Assembly: GCA_018902385.1 (NCBI GenBank)
Contig: JABSSW010000068.1
Span: forward strand, 1 to 64,000
Direction: 5' to 3'
DNA: 64,000 nt
Source: Physcia stellaris
Lineage: Eukaryota; Ascomycota; Lecanoromycetes; Caliciales; Physciaceae
Shown: one piece after another, positions 27,351 through 37,261 of the stretch
Layout: each line of letters begins with the position of its first letter
How positions within the stretch are numbered: position 1 is the first letter of the stretch
The notes under the pieces: generated by a model
What the model was told of the DNA's origin: nothing
The model's database searches: none
Seen by the model: the letters and a program-made list of their open reading frames with translations, nothing else
Program-made: the position numbers and the translations under genes

Positions 27351-30300
27351 AAAATTAACGTTCAATTATCATTTCGTATACGAGAAACTCGACGAAAATA
27401 TGATGAAATTCGCACAACGTACTCACGATTTTCTAAAACGTTTAAATCATCGTTGTTATTTCTCGACTAATATGAAACATGATTATTGAAACGTTTTGAT
27501 GCATTTTGAAAATCGTCATTATTTGATTTTTCATGTATCAAATATCGATCAATTACAATCTATTCGCATGTTTCAAAAAACGAGAATTTCGTCATTTATT
27601 TTTATCGAGTTAATCAACATAATATTCGATTTTATATCAAATTCGAATACAGAGTCGTCACTATTACATGCATTGAGAAAAACATTGTTTTTTGACATAT
27701 TTTTTTACATTGATGACATTTTCGAAACACATCGTATTTTCGAAAAACAATACAGTTTTTTGAAAAATCACTTTTTTTTTCGATTATTGTGATCTCAAAT
27801 GCGAATCTCTCTATTCAAATTGAAAATCGAAGTCATTGAACTCAAAACACTCGATCAACTACATCGAATCGATGAGATTTTGAACATCAAACAGAAATTC
27901 ATGAATAAAATACGCAATTGATCAATTTTTCAAAATGTCATTGCAATACGAAGCTTTCTAGAAACGATACAATCTATTAGACGTTGAATGTTCAATTTCG
28001 ATGAAATCGCGAAATCATTACAACGAATCTGCGACAACAAAATCGAATGACGATGATTCGAATTCGAGAATTTGTTTTTTCAAATTTTGAAAAGAGTATG
28101 CTTCAACGTAATGAACATGTTTGATCATGATTTCACGTTGCTTTGTGAAATCTATATTGACGTTTCAATATACGATGATGACATCTACATCAATCAATTG
28201 CAAAACGATGAAAACAAATCAATTTTGTATAATTGCGTCTCGTTCAATTCAATTCAACGTAATTACGATATTTACAAACGAAAATTGTTCACGATTGTTC
28301 ATTTTACTAAAAAGTATGAGCACATTTTTGATTCGAAAAATCGAAACACAATTCACATCGATCACAAATCGCTCGTGAGATTCATGAATGCGCAAAAGCA
28401 CGAGAATATTTATGCTCGTTGAATCAACAAATTTCGAAATCACAATATTCAAATCAAATAAATTGAAAACAAAAAAAATCAAATGATGAACGATTTTTCA
28501 CGCGTCATTTTCAACAAAAAGAATTGCGAACTCGATCAATTGATTAAAAATTTGCATCGTGAAATCATCAAACATAAAAACGATATTGAATGATTTTGAA
28601 AAATCGACAAGAGCGAATATCGCGATACGTTGAAAAGATTGTTTGCGAAAAACGAAAAACGAAAAATCGAAAAATACGATGAACAAATCATTGCTCGAGT
28701 AGATTGAACGTTTTATTGTGTAAAGAAACAATGCTTTTTGTTCGATTTTACGTCATATGATGCAAAGAACGATTCGAAATTACATGCGATGATTCGAAGT
28801 TTTCAAGTCGAAAATATAATCAGTGAGAGAAAATCGAATTACATTCAAAAGATTTGATACTCAAATATTTATGCATATTACGCACAAAAGAAATCATCGA
28901 AAAATTTGAACAAAACAACGATGACAACATTCAAACGTAAAATCAACAATTATCGATGAAACGAGTCAACAAATCGATTATTGCATATCTACGTTGAAAA
29001 ATGATGTATTTGTATCACGAAAACAAAAATTGCATCGTTGTTGCAGAAAATTCATGACGAGATCGAGCATTTCTCGTCAAACATCGTTTTTAATCGCATC
29101 AAAAATCGAATATATTGATTTTTCATGATTTCAAATGTGAAATTATACATATTGAGTTGTTTGCAATGTGCTCAATGAGTCGTGATTGCACGTCAAATCT
29201 CTTTGCATTCAATTCAAACGTATCAATTTTACGATTTGTTCGACATCGATTTCATCGATTGATTTGATTTCTCTGAGCACGAGTACAAAAATATTCTTAA
29301 TATAATTGATTATTTCGTTGAAACACTATTCGCGTATTCAACATTCGATATTTTTGCTTTTGACGTGAAACAAATCTTTGATTATCATCAAAATAATGAG
29401 CATTTTATGTTTGCGACAGTGTATTGAGACGCGAGTTCAACATTCAAATCGATGAAAATAAAAAAAATGTTTGATGATCGTGACATTATTTGCATATTTG
29501 TTTCAAATCAATTTCATAAATCAATCGACATGATTGAACGAAACAATAAAATACTCAAACATGTCATGAACAAAATGAGAAAATCGAACGAGAATTTTTT
29601 TGATATTTTTCGACGAGCAGTCTCTGTCTGTAACGATCGTCATATAGAGCATTTAAAATATATTCTCAATCAAATTTTGCATGATATCGAGTTTTTCAAT
29701 TTCGTCGTCGTTCGATTTGTACAATTTTTACAATTGCTCGAAAAAATAATGTTTTTCAATCTCGACGAAATGTTATCGTTGATATGAAATCATATGACTA
29801 AACGCGAGAAAATTTATAGAAATGTAATAAAACGCATGACGAAAATCAAACAACGCATGAAAAAACGTTACGATCGTGAAATTAAATTCAAATTATTCGT
29901 GCTCGATCAATACGTGTTTCTTCGTGACATCAATTTTATTTTTGACAAAAACGTATCTCGATGACGTGAATCATTCGTTATCGTTGATTCGACAAACGAG
30001 CACGAATTCAATTATCATTTTTTAAAACTCGATGACAAAAAAATTTCGAATCAATTTCACGATGATCATTTACGATTTTTTTTTGTTCGCGAGAAATATC
30101 TGCGCTCGACCAATGAGAAAATTCTATCAATCATGAAGAATTTCAGAAAAACGAGAAAAAAAACGATGAAAAAAGCGAAACAAAAACGAGAAATCAAAAA
30201 ATCATTTGAGCAATTTATTCAATACAATTCGATCTCGATCAAATATCGATAAAAAATTCATTTGATTGTCATACAAATCGAAATTACGTCATCGATATGT

Positions 30301-30602
30301 TGCAAAATCTCGAATCGTTCAAAAACGAAATTTTCGAATCAATATACGATTTCGACATTTCGAATTTGCGAAACGATATTTCGTATGCGAAGTCTGTTGA
30401 TCAAATTGAATCTTTGTTTATTATTTGATGTAAATTTCTTCGATGATTTTGATGTTTCGAAAATTGTTGAACGATCACACATTTCACTAATTTGTTTGAA
30501 ATTCAATGACAAAATAACGATGACGTATGAATATCGACGCTGTCGCTCAAAAGAAAATTAATAGATTGTCGCTGAAAACAGCGATTTGTTGTGTAAAAAA
30601 GC

Positions 30603-30825
30603 TGTTGAAAAAAAATAACAAAAAATTGATTGAAAAATCAATTGACAAATTGCACGTGATTAGTTTTAAATGTTTGATATTCGATCTTTTACATAATCAT
30701 TTGTAGCATTTTTCTGTTTAATCATAATTGAAATCATTTTACATCTGTTTCATTGATTTTGATAATTGATTTCATTGAGTCTCGATTTCGTACGATTTAC
30801 ATCTGTGCTAATTATTCTCTTTTCT
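30603..30825 (+). repeat. E1 right LTR (223 bases)
   Basis: It is the partner of 946-1165, with about 20 transitions and small length differences. It is mutated over its full length, whereas the left copy is largely spared in its first 90 bases. TCTGA follows at 30826-30830. Confidence 0.75.
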
Positions 30826-30830
30826 TCTGA

Positions 30831-31302
30831 CGAACTCACATTGAACTTCACAGAACAACATTCAAAAAGAAACAAACGATAGCTCGATTCGGAAAAAACG
30901 TCAATTTTAGAATTTCATTCATGTCGATTCATGTTATCAAATTCCAGAGACGGGTAATCTTGATTTGATGCGTACTGTGAATGATTGGCTGTGATAAACT
31001 CTAGTGAGCTAAATGTATTGTAATTATAAAACGTCTGCAGTATCGAAGCTTCCCTTTTCTGACTGCACATCGAGCCCTAATAAAACCCTAAATTCTTCCA
31101 CGGCGTCTAAATGTATTCAGCCGCGGCGGGCTCCGCGGCGGGCTCCGCGCCGCAACGGAGGCATGAGGGTGTAACTCGTATGGATGCTGGGAAACACTGC
31201 GCCACCAAATACTAGGAAGCCAGCACACCCTCCTTAATGCGTCCGACAAATCGTTGCGGTTGTTGGTTCTCTTTGCATATGAACCCATAACATTCAACGA
31301 GT
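30831..31302. promoter_or_regulatory. Island edge and presumed ssh4 promoter
   Basis: Base composition returns to normal between about 30.89 and 30.96 kb; before that the sequence is still poor in GG/CC. A GC-rich 12-base unit occurs twice in tandem at 31122-31145. No core promoter element stands out. The start of ssh4 is only about 475 bases from the end of the E1 right LTR. Confidence 0.4.
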
Positions 31303-33043
31303 ATGGAGGCCAGAAGGGCTATGACGACCTCGCTGTCCACCTCTTACCTCCGCCTTACGCCTACGAGCACACGATCAGATCGAGCATGGCAAGAAGCACA
31401 GCATGAAGGCACAAACATTGTCATCAATATCAGCAGCAATAATGGATCAACGGGGAGAGGCATCCTCATCGGGATGCTCTCTGCATTTGGATCAGCCGCT
31501 TTCGTTGTCCTCATCTTTGCCATCTTCTACTTCTTCAGATACACAGGTCCGGGAAGGATATTTTTGGATCGAATAGGAAGACCAGGAGAGTATGATGATG
31601 AACAGGCGTTGGCGAGGGAAGAAGCGGAGGCGTTGGAAGAGATGGATGATATACAGAGGCTAGAGTACATGAGGGCGAAAGGTATTCAGCCGCACGTCGT
31701 GAGTCGAATTAGGCCGGTATATACTGACGATGCTGTTCTTTGAACAGCTTTCATTCAAGCCAATCCACCTGAAACGATGCAGACCGATATATCATTGTCC
31801 CAATTCCTGGCGATACAAGAAAAGGGCGTCTCCGCCTGGGAGTTCGAGCCCGAGCTCGAGATCGCAAATTGCTTCGTCGAAGCCCGCACAGAGATCGAGT
31901 TCTTCGACTCCGAATGCAGCGTCCAGAGCAACCTCCCGATACCAAAACAAAATGAAGTCTACTACTGGGAAGCCAAAATCTACGACAAACCCGAATCAAC
32001 CTTGATCAGCATCGGCGTAACCACGAAACCATATCCCCTCTTCCGATTACCCGGTAACCACCACTCCCGTCTCACCTGTATCCTTCTCTCGTGTCCGCCG
32101 GATGGCCGCTGACATGTGCTACGTAGGCTGGCACAAATCCTCCATATCCTACACCTCGCCCGGCACGCGGCGCCACAACCAACCCTTCACAGGCACCCCC
32201 TACGGCCCAACTTACGTCCAAGGCGATGTGATCGGCGTCGGCTACCGTCCGCGTACGGGCTCCATCTTCTTCACCCGCAACGGCAAAAAGCTAGACGACG
32301 TAGCCCACGGCCTGAAAACGCAAAACTTTTTCCCCACCGTCGGCGCCAACGGGCCCTGCACCGTCCACGTCAACTTCGGTCAATCGGGCTTCGTGTTCAT
32401 CGAGGCGAATGTCAAGAAATGGGGTCTCGCGCCCATGACCGGCAGCCTGGCGCCACCACCACCGTACGGCAGTGAGCAGGGGAGCATACTCCTCGAAGCC
32501 GGCCGGGAAGGGCAGCCTGAGGGCGGGGGGTACAATGTCTTTTCCTCGCATGGCCGGAGCAGGAGCGGGAACTTCCGAGTCGCGCACCTGCCGCAGAGTC
32601 CCGGGCCCGTGAGGAGCCCGACGGAGATCTCGTTGGCGCAGTTGGCGCATATACCGAGCCAGGAGGATATCGGCGAGGGCACTAGTCGGAGTGTGAGGGG
32701 CGATGTTGTTGGGAGGAGGGAAAGGGAGGGCGAAAGTCCGGTGCATCCTGGCGAGTTGGTGCCCTTGCAGCAGCAGCAGGGACACAGACAGGGAGAGGAT
32801 TACGGGGCCCCGCCGCCGGAATATACTTCCCCTGAGGGCAGCTTGGCACGGAGGGATAGCGACGATAGTCAAGGGGCCGATGGGAGGGAGAGCGAGAGGA
32901 GATCGGGAGTAGGTCGGAGTGAAAGATATAGGGGCGGGGAAGAGAGGCCGCAGGTGCCGAGCTACGATGTCGCGGTTGGGAATGAACCGGAACCGGGGCG
33001 GAGGGGGAGGAGAGATGATACCCAGGATGCTACGGAGCGATGA
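31303..33043 (+). CDS. ssh4: Ssh4-like SPRY-domain adaptor of the Rsp5 ubiquitin ligase
   Basis: Ssh4/Ear1 proteins sit in endosome and vacuole membranes and bring the HECT ligase Rsp5 to cargo for sorting. Exons 31303-31681, 31748-32053 and 32127-33043 give 533 residues; both introns are GT-AG and keep phase. Seen: one membrane segment at about residues 54-78; an acidic stretch after it; the block AFIQANPPETMQTDISLSQ at the second exon start; a SPRY domain about 165-320 (VYYWEAKI, GDVIGVGYRP, IFFTRNGKKLDD, FFPTVGANG); and two PY motifs, PPPY near 343 and PPEY near 460, the usual Rsp5-WW ligands. The tail is low-complexity and rich in Arg, Glu and Gly. The 66-base first intron contains an in-frame stop if read through. 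The start is the first ATG in frame; the ATG at 31321 is an alternative. Confidence 0.92.
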
Positions 33044-34491
33044 GGTTTACGATACTAGCTATGTCTTTTTTTCTTGCCTTTTGGGAATTTCGGGATTCGT
33101 GTGGGATGGGGGATCTAAGGCGACATTCGTTATCTGCCGGCATCCCTTTCTGGCATGGAGGGAGGGATGGATGGATGGGGTATATAGTAGCGAGCGGACC
33201 TTTGTTTCGAGCAAAGGACGAAAAAGGGGGAAAGTGGATGTGGTTGTACAAAGTAAGAGGAGAGAAAAGCAGAGCAGAGCACAGTAGATACGTCCTTGGC
33301 TTTTCGCTTTTATGATCTCGTCTCTCTGGCTTTCTCGGTTTTTCTTCTCTTTTTAGATATTCTTGCTCTCTCTCTCTCTTCTTTTTATCGTCACTGTACG
33401 AGTACTACGTATTGGTAATAAGTGGTGCTTACATATTTGTAGGATCCACCGATTACCCGGCTTCGGGCGGAATCAGAAGACGATGTTGTTTTCATATCGT
33501 TTTCATATGCTTACGGGTAAGCGTGTTATCATTCTGGGTGTATTGATGGCAATGCATTGGAGGCGAGATAGCACCATACCAGATTATGGGATATATACAC
33601 CAGTCATCCGCTCTTTCTCGCACCTACTACCTCCAAAGCAGATCGTCTCATTCCATCCCATCCCATCTCATCCCATTCCAGCGATCAGCATCTCATCATC
33701 CCAAACCCAGTCCTCTCCTCTCCCTTTGTTCTCCCCACAAGTCTTCGAAAAAGGAAAGTTACCCAGAACTCAGACCCTGTCAGATTAATCACTATTCTCA
33801 TATCCTCTAAAACGTCAAATCGCTTCAAACCGAAACCCCAGCTCAAAATAATCAAGATCCCTCTCTCGTTATTCGACTTTTTAGAAGTCAATAATGATGA
33901 TGAAAATGAATATTTATGCAAGAGTTCTTGTAGATGGAGTTATGTATGGAGAAGAGTGTGAGGGTTAAGTTTGCAAAAAGCGTGGAGATGGGGTTTGGGA
34001 AGGACTTTTACTGGGGGTATTGGGTGAAGAGTAAAGGAGATCAGAGGATCGAGGCTGATTGAGATGCGGATACCTAGCTCCCTCGACCATTGGAGGGGAG
34101 AGGCTTGTAGGGATGGCTTTGGATGATTGAGCTTCTTTCTTTCGCCGTGAGGGAGGGAGGGAGAGCAAGTGCAGTTTTCGTAAAAGAAGAAAAATTAGAA
34201 TCTCAATGTAGCTGTTCGATGGCGCGTGTAGGTAGGATAGTCTAAAGTAGTAATTCCATTTCAAAAGTTCCACAAGATGCACGCTCCTCTCACGGCTCAC
34301 AGATCTCTAATGCTTACAATGCTTGTTGTCCCGTTTTCCCCGTTCCCTTTTCTCATTCCATACATCCAGAAACGCCCCATTGCCTCCTGGGCAGTAATCC
34401 AAACCGCAAAACACAAAACGTCATACTATCCCTCGAATTCCCATGAACACAAATATCCGCTTCATCCTACCTTCATATCTCTTCCAGTCCT
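33044..34491. other. Intergenic, between convergent ssh4 and pde1
   Basis: It holds the 3' flanks of both genes. A short run of TCCCA/TCCCAT units lies at about 33650-33685. Open frames here are short, mutually overlapping and unlike anything I know, so I call no gene. Confidence 0.5.
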
Positions 34492-36172
34492 CTAAAGCCA
34501 CACGCTCGTCCCAGCCTTACTGATCTCAAACACGACACCCAGGCCCGCATCCCGCTCATAAGACTCCAACTGCGCCAGGATCGTATCCCCCACATTCGGC
34601 CCATCCTTCAGATTATCCTTCACATGAATCACAATCACCCTCACGCCTTCCAGCACACCTTTCGTCCGCGACGAGCGGCGAGCGGTGACATTGTCTTCGT
34701 CCGCCATCGGCTCGGCCAAGGGAGTTGCTTCGATTTCGGTCGCGGTGGCGAGAGAGGGCGTGGGTTTCGTCGCGGGACTGACGCTCGATTCGCGCTTTGA
34801 GCGACGGCGAGTAGCGTGAGAATGGGCGCGGCCGCGAGAGGAGGGAGCGGGAGAGCCTTCCGCGTGAGGGGTTCGGAAGCCATTACTCTGGATCTGGCCC
34901 TGAGTCTGGCTTTGGCGTTTCCGTTTCCGATGCGACGTGGGTTCGATGGTTTCCTCGCCGTATTTGACGTTTGCGACTTCGGCGGCTAGCACTTGTAGTT
35001 CGGCGATTAGGTGACGGGGGTTGAGGTGGCCGAAGAGTGCTTTGTCGGGCTGGCTGTCGTCGTAGCTGCATTCGATCAAGATGCCGTGGAGGGTACCGGC
35101 GGCGATTTTGGGCGCGGCTTCCGTCCAGACTTGTTTGGTGCGGGGAGTGAGAGAGATGCTGTCTGGCTCGACGTCGCCGAAGATGAGGACTTCGTGGCCG
35201 GTATGGTCGTCGCGGAGAAAGAACGCTGTGCTGTCGCTTACGCAAATTCTTTCGTTGGGAAGGCTGTAGCTACGGTCCGGGGTCTCGTGGCGAGATCCTC
35301 GATTGGAGGTTTGAGAATTCATGTTGTGGCCTGTGGTGTCGGCGTGGCTACCACGGTGATGGTGGCGTCGCATACATGTTCCGTGACTAATGCTCCAGCA
35401 TTTCACGGTTAAGCCGTCGCAGATTTCGATGTAGCCTTGACCTTCACCGTGGCCGAGGGCGACATTACCGCCTTCTGTAAGGCGCATGTAGGTCACGAGG
35501 CCAACACCTCCATCTTCGTCAGACAAGTTGGGCCATATGACGTCGTTGAAGATATGGTCTTTGATGGCCTCTACGGTTGACGGTAGAGCAGCAAGACGTT
35601 TTGGAAAGGAAGTTTGCTGAAAAGACGCGGTATTGACAGCGAAACCTGAGACATGATCCAAATGCGGATGACTGATAAGGTAAGTGGGAATGAGGTAGCG
35701 GAGAATGTGAGCAGCATTCGCCCTCGCGGACTCAAAAGGAACTTCCAGAGAAGCAAAAGGACCCGTGGTCAATTCGCGTGTGGATTTCCCACTATCAGGG
35801 GCTCCTATTGGAGAGGCGAGTGGATTTGAATTTGAAGCCTGCGAGGCCAGAGCCGCAGGCACACCATTGTTACCGTTGGATTTTGATCTCGCTCGATTGT
35901 GACTTGCATAGGGTAGTCGTGGTGGCGTTCGAGGTATTGCATTCGGTAAATGCTCTTCTAAAATCTTGATAATAGCGGCTAAGTGTATGCCGGCATCGAC
36001 GGCTAAGACAGAACCCTTTGACCATTGCGTAGCCGTGGATCTAACAAGAAGGCCGGTCACATTATCTTCAGTAGGACCGCCGCCAGCACCCTTTGAGGAG
36101 CAACATATGTCAGTTTGCTGACTCAAATACGAAGGACAAAGAACATATAAGCGCGCTACGGCCAAGGATCAT
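34492..36172 (-). CDS. pde1: Class II (low-affinity) 3',5'-cyclic-nucleotide phosphodiesterase Pde1
   Basis: The enzyme hydrolyses cAMP to AMP and damps protein kinase A signalling in the cytosol. Exon 1 is 36172-36131, then a 40-base intron (36130-36091), then exon 2 36090-34492, giving 546 residues. The start is inferred: the short first exon reads MILGRSALICSLSFG and joins in frame to GAGGGPTEDNVTGLLVRST, the conserved N-terminus of the family. The metal-binding signature HPHLDH lies at about residues 155-160, in the usual H-x-H-L-D-H form. Further conserved parts are the DDHTGHEVLIFGDVEPDS block and a C-terminal IVIHVKD segment. Low-complexity inserts (Ser/Arg-rich, about 75-120 and 400-470) are common in fungal versions. 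The gene converges on ssh4. Confidence 0.92.
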
Positions 36173-37261
36173 GCAGCAAAAATGAAAGCGCAGGACAAGT
36201 GCAGATAAACACCCGAGACAGACATGGGTTCAACGCGACATGCAATATTTATTATCGATATGGACAGGAATCGCCCGTTTGTTCTTGCGATTCACCTTTC
36301 TCCATCGCGTTCGTGCGTTTGATAGGCGCAGGACTCACCAGCACTATGATATGAAATGCCGGTGGATTGGCCAAATCTCTCTCAGCGTCTGCCGAGTCTG
36401 CCTCATCCGTTTTCATCGATTTGATCCGTGTTCGACGCCTACTTCGGCCGGTATGGGAGGCGCTCAGTAAGCTGGGTGACCCTGTGGGCGCGCGATCAGC
36501 GGTCTACTTCCTTGTGATGCACATGCTGACACCTGTTCATGGCTTACCCTGCCCAATGGCCCTTGCCACACCTAATTAGATCCTCGGCTGCTACTTGTTC
36601 CAGCAGGTACCTGAACTGGGTCGCTGCAGGTATCCGTCGTCGGGTTGGGGGAGGTTCGCGAGGGATTCAGGATTACAGCCCCAATTGTAAGAGCTGCGTC
36701 AACAAGAAGTCTAAAGATATCGCAATGCCAGGTTCCCTCGGAGTGAAGGGGAGAGTTTGCAGGATCTTGATAATAAGTGACAGTAAGTACACGAGCACTT
36801 TCTATGCCAAGGCTGAGATGCAGTGATAATACCACCTCAGCTAAGCCCAATCTCGACTCCAAATAAGCAGGTCATGTGACGTTGGTCAACCCTAAGTTCG
36901 GTTGTGAGCGAATTGAGGAGAGATACTCCGTCCTTAATACTTGAGCTCGAATGGTTGAAAAATTTGGGATAGAAGCATGGATATCAGTGGCTCATATCCT
37001 TATGAGCTCTGATTATCTAACAGAATCACTCGCAGCAGCCAGCACATACGTTGACGCAGTAAATGAAGGCGCATGACGCTGAAGGATCAGCAACGGGTTT
37101 GAAAGCTCCATGAGCACGAATATACTGACTGTCACACTTGGAAAACGTCTGTCTAACAACTCATATATCCGCGTCACCTCCCATAGATACATCCGAGTAA
37201 CAACCGCACAGTGTGACCTGCGTCCTATTTCCTCTCTGAAAGTCGGGATAATGGATATTCC
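36173..37261. other. Intergenic, upstream of pde1 and downstream of the SacI gene
   Basis: It should contain the pde1 promoter near its left end. Only short unsupported frames are present and I see no RNA gene. Confidence 0.5.

Larger units (their letters stand above)
946..30825 (+). mobile_element. E1: outermost Ty3/Gypsy-like LTR retroelement, fossil, split by E2
   Basis: Two direct repeats of 220 and 223 bases bound the whole nest, with TCTGA directly outside both ends. Without the E2 insert and its duplicated target the element is about 8.0 kb. Parts in order: gag-like region about 1500-2870; CCHC zinc knuckle near 2969-3010; retropepsin-like region about 3900-4330; reverse transcriptase beginning before the E2 insertion and running on at about 27380-27900, with a Y-I-D-D type core; RNase H about 28080-28430; integrase about 28960-29780 followed by a basic tail to about 30250. 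It is broken throughout, with dozens of breaks. Nesting makes it the oldest of the four. Family assignment rests on gene order and RT/RNase H/integrase resemblance; the clade within Metaviridae is not decided. Confidence 0.8.
1036..30940. other. AT-rich, C-to-T mutated island (RIP-like) with CC/GG almost absent
   Basis: From about 1036 to about 30.9 kb the sequence is AT-rich. GG or CC dinucleotides are so rare that I found only some twenty by eye. CA, TG and CG stay common, TC and GA are abundant, and CT and AG are scarce. As a result conceptual translations in any frame almost lack Gly, Pro and Trp. TpA is not raised relative to ApT, so this is not the CpA-to-TpA signature of ordinary RIP. 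The island coincides with the nest of LTR elements and fades over about 100 bases on the right. The left edge lies inside the left LTR of E1. Confidence 0.85.

Noticed and set aside
1496-30561. Open frames of 60-250 codons in the island as host genes
   Set aside because: All that I could assign are pieces of retroelement proteins; the rest lack Gly, Pro and Trp and reflect skewed composition.
946-30825. One giant 29.9-kb mobile element or a Starship-like cargo element
   Set aside because: Internal LTR pairs with their own target duplications show that it is four ordinary-sized LTR elements nested in one another. No tyrosine recombinase gene or cargo gene is seen.
1036-30940. Nuclear copy of mitochondrial DNA, because of the AT-richness
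   Set aside because: Gag, protease, RT, RNase H and integrase traces fill the block and there is no mitochondrial gene. Loss of Trp, Gly and Pro follows from CC/GG loss, not from a different code.
1036-30940. Ordinary CpA-type RIP
   Set aside because: TpA is low, CpA and TpG are abundant, and LTR comparisons show CpT and CpC as the changed contexts.
32291-32872. Minus-strand frame of 193 codons
   Set aside because: It lies opposite the SPRY and tail region of ssh4; GC-rich coding DNA opens the opposite strand.
35011-35412. Plus-strand frame of 133 codons
   Set aside because: It is the reverse of the conserved pde1 coding region and has no similarity of its own.
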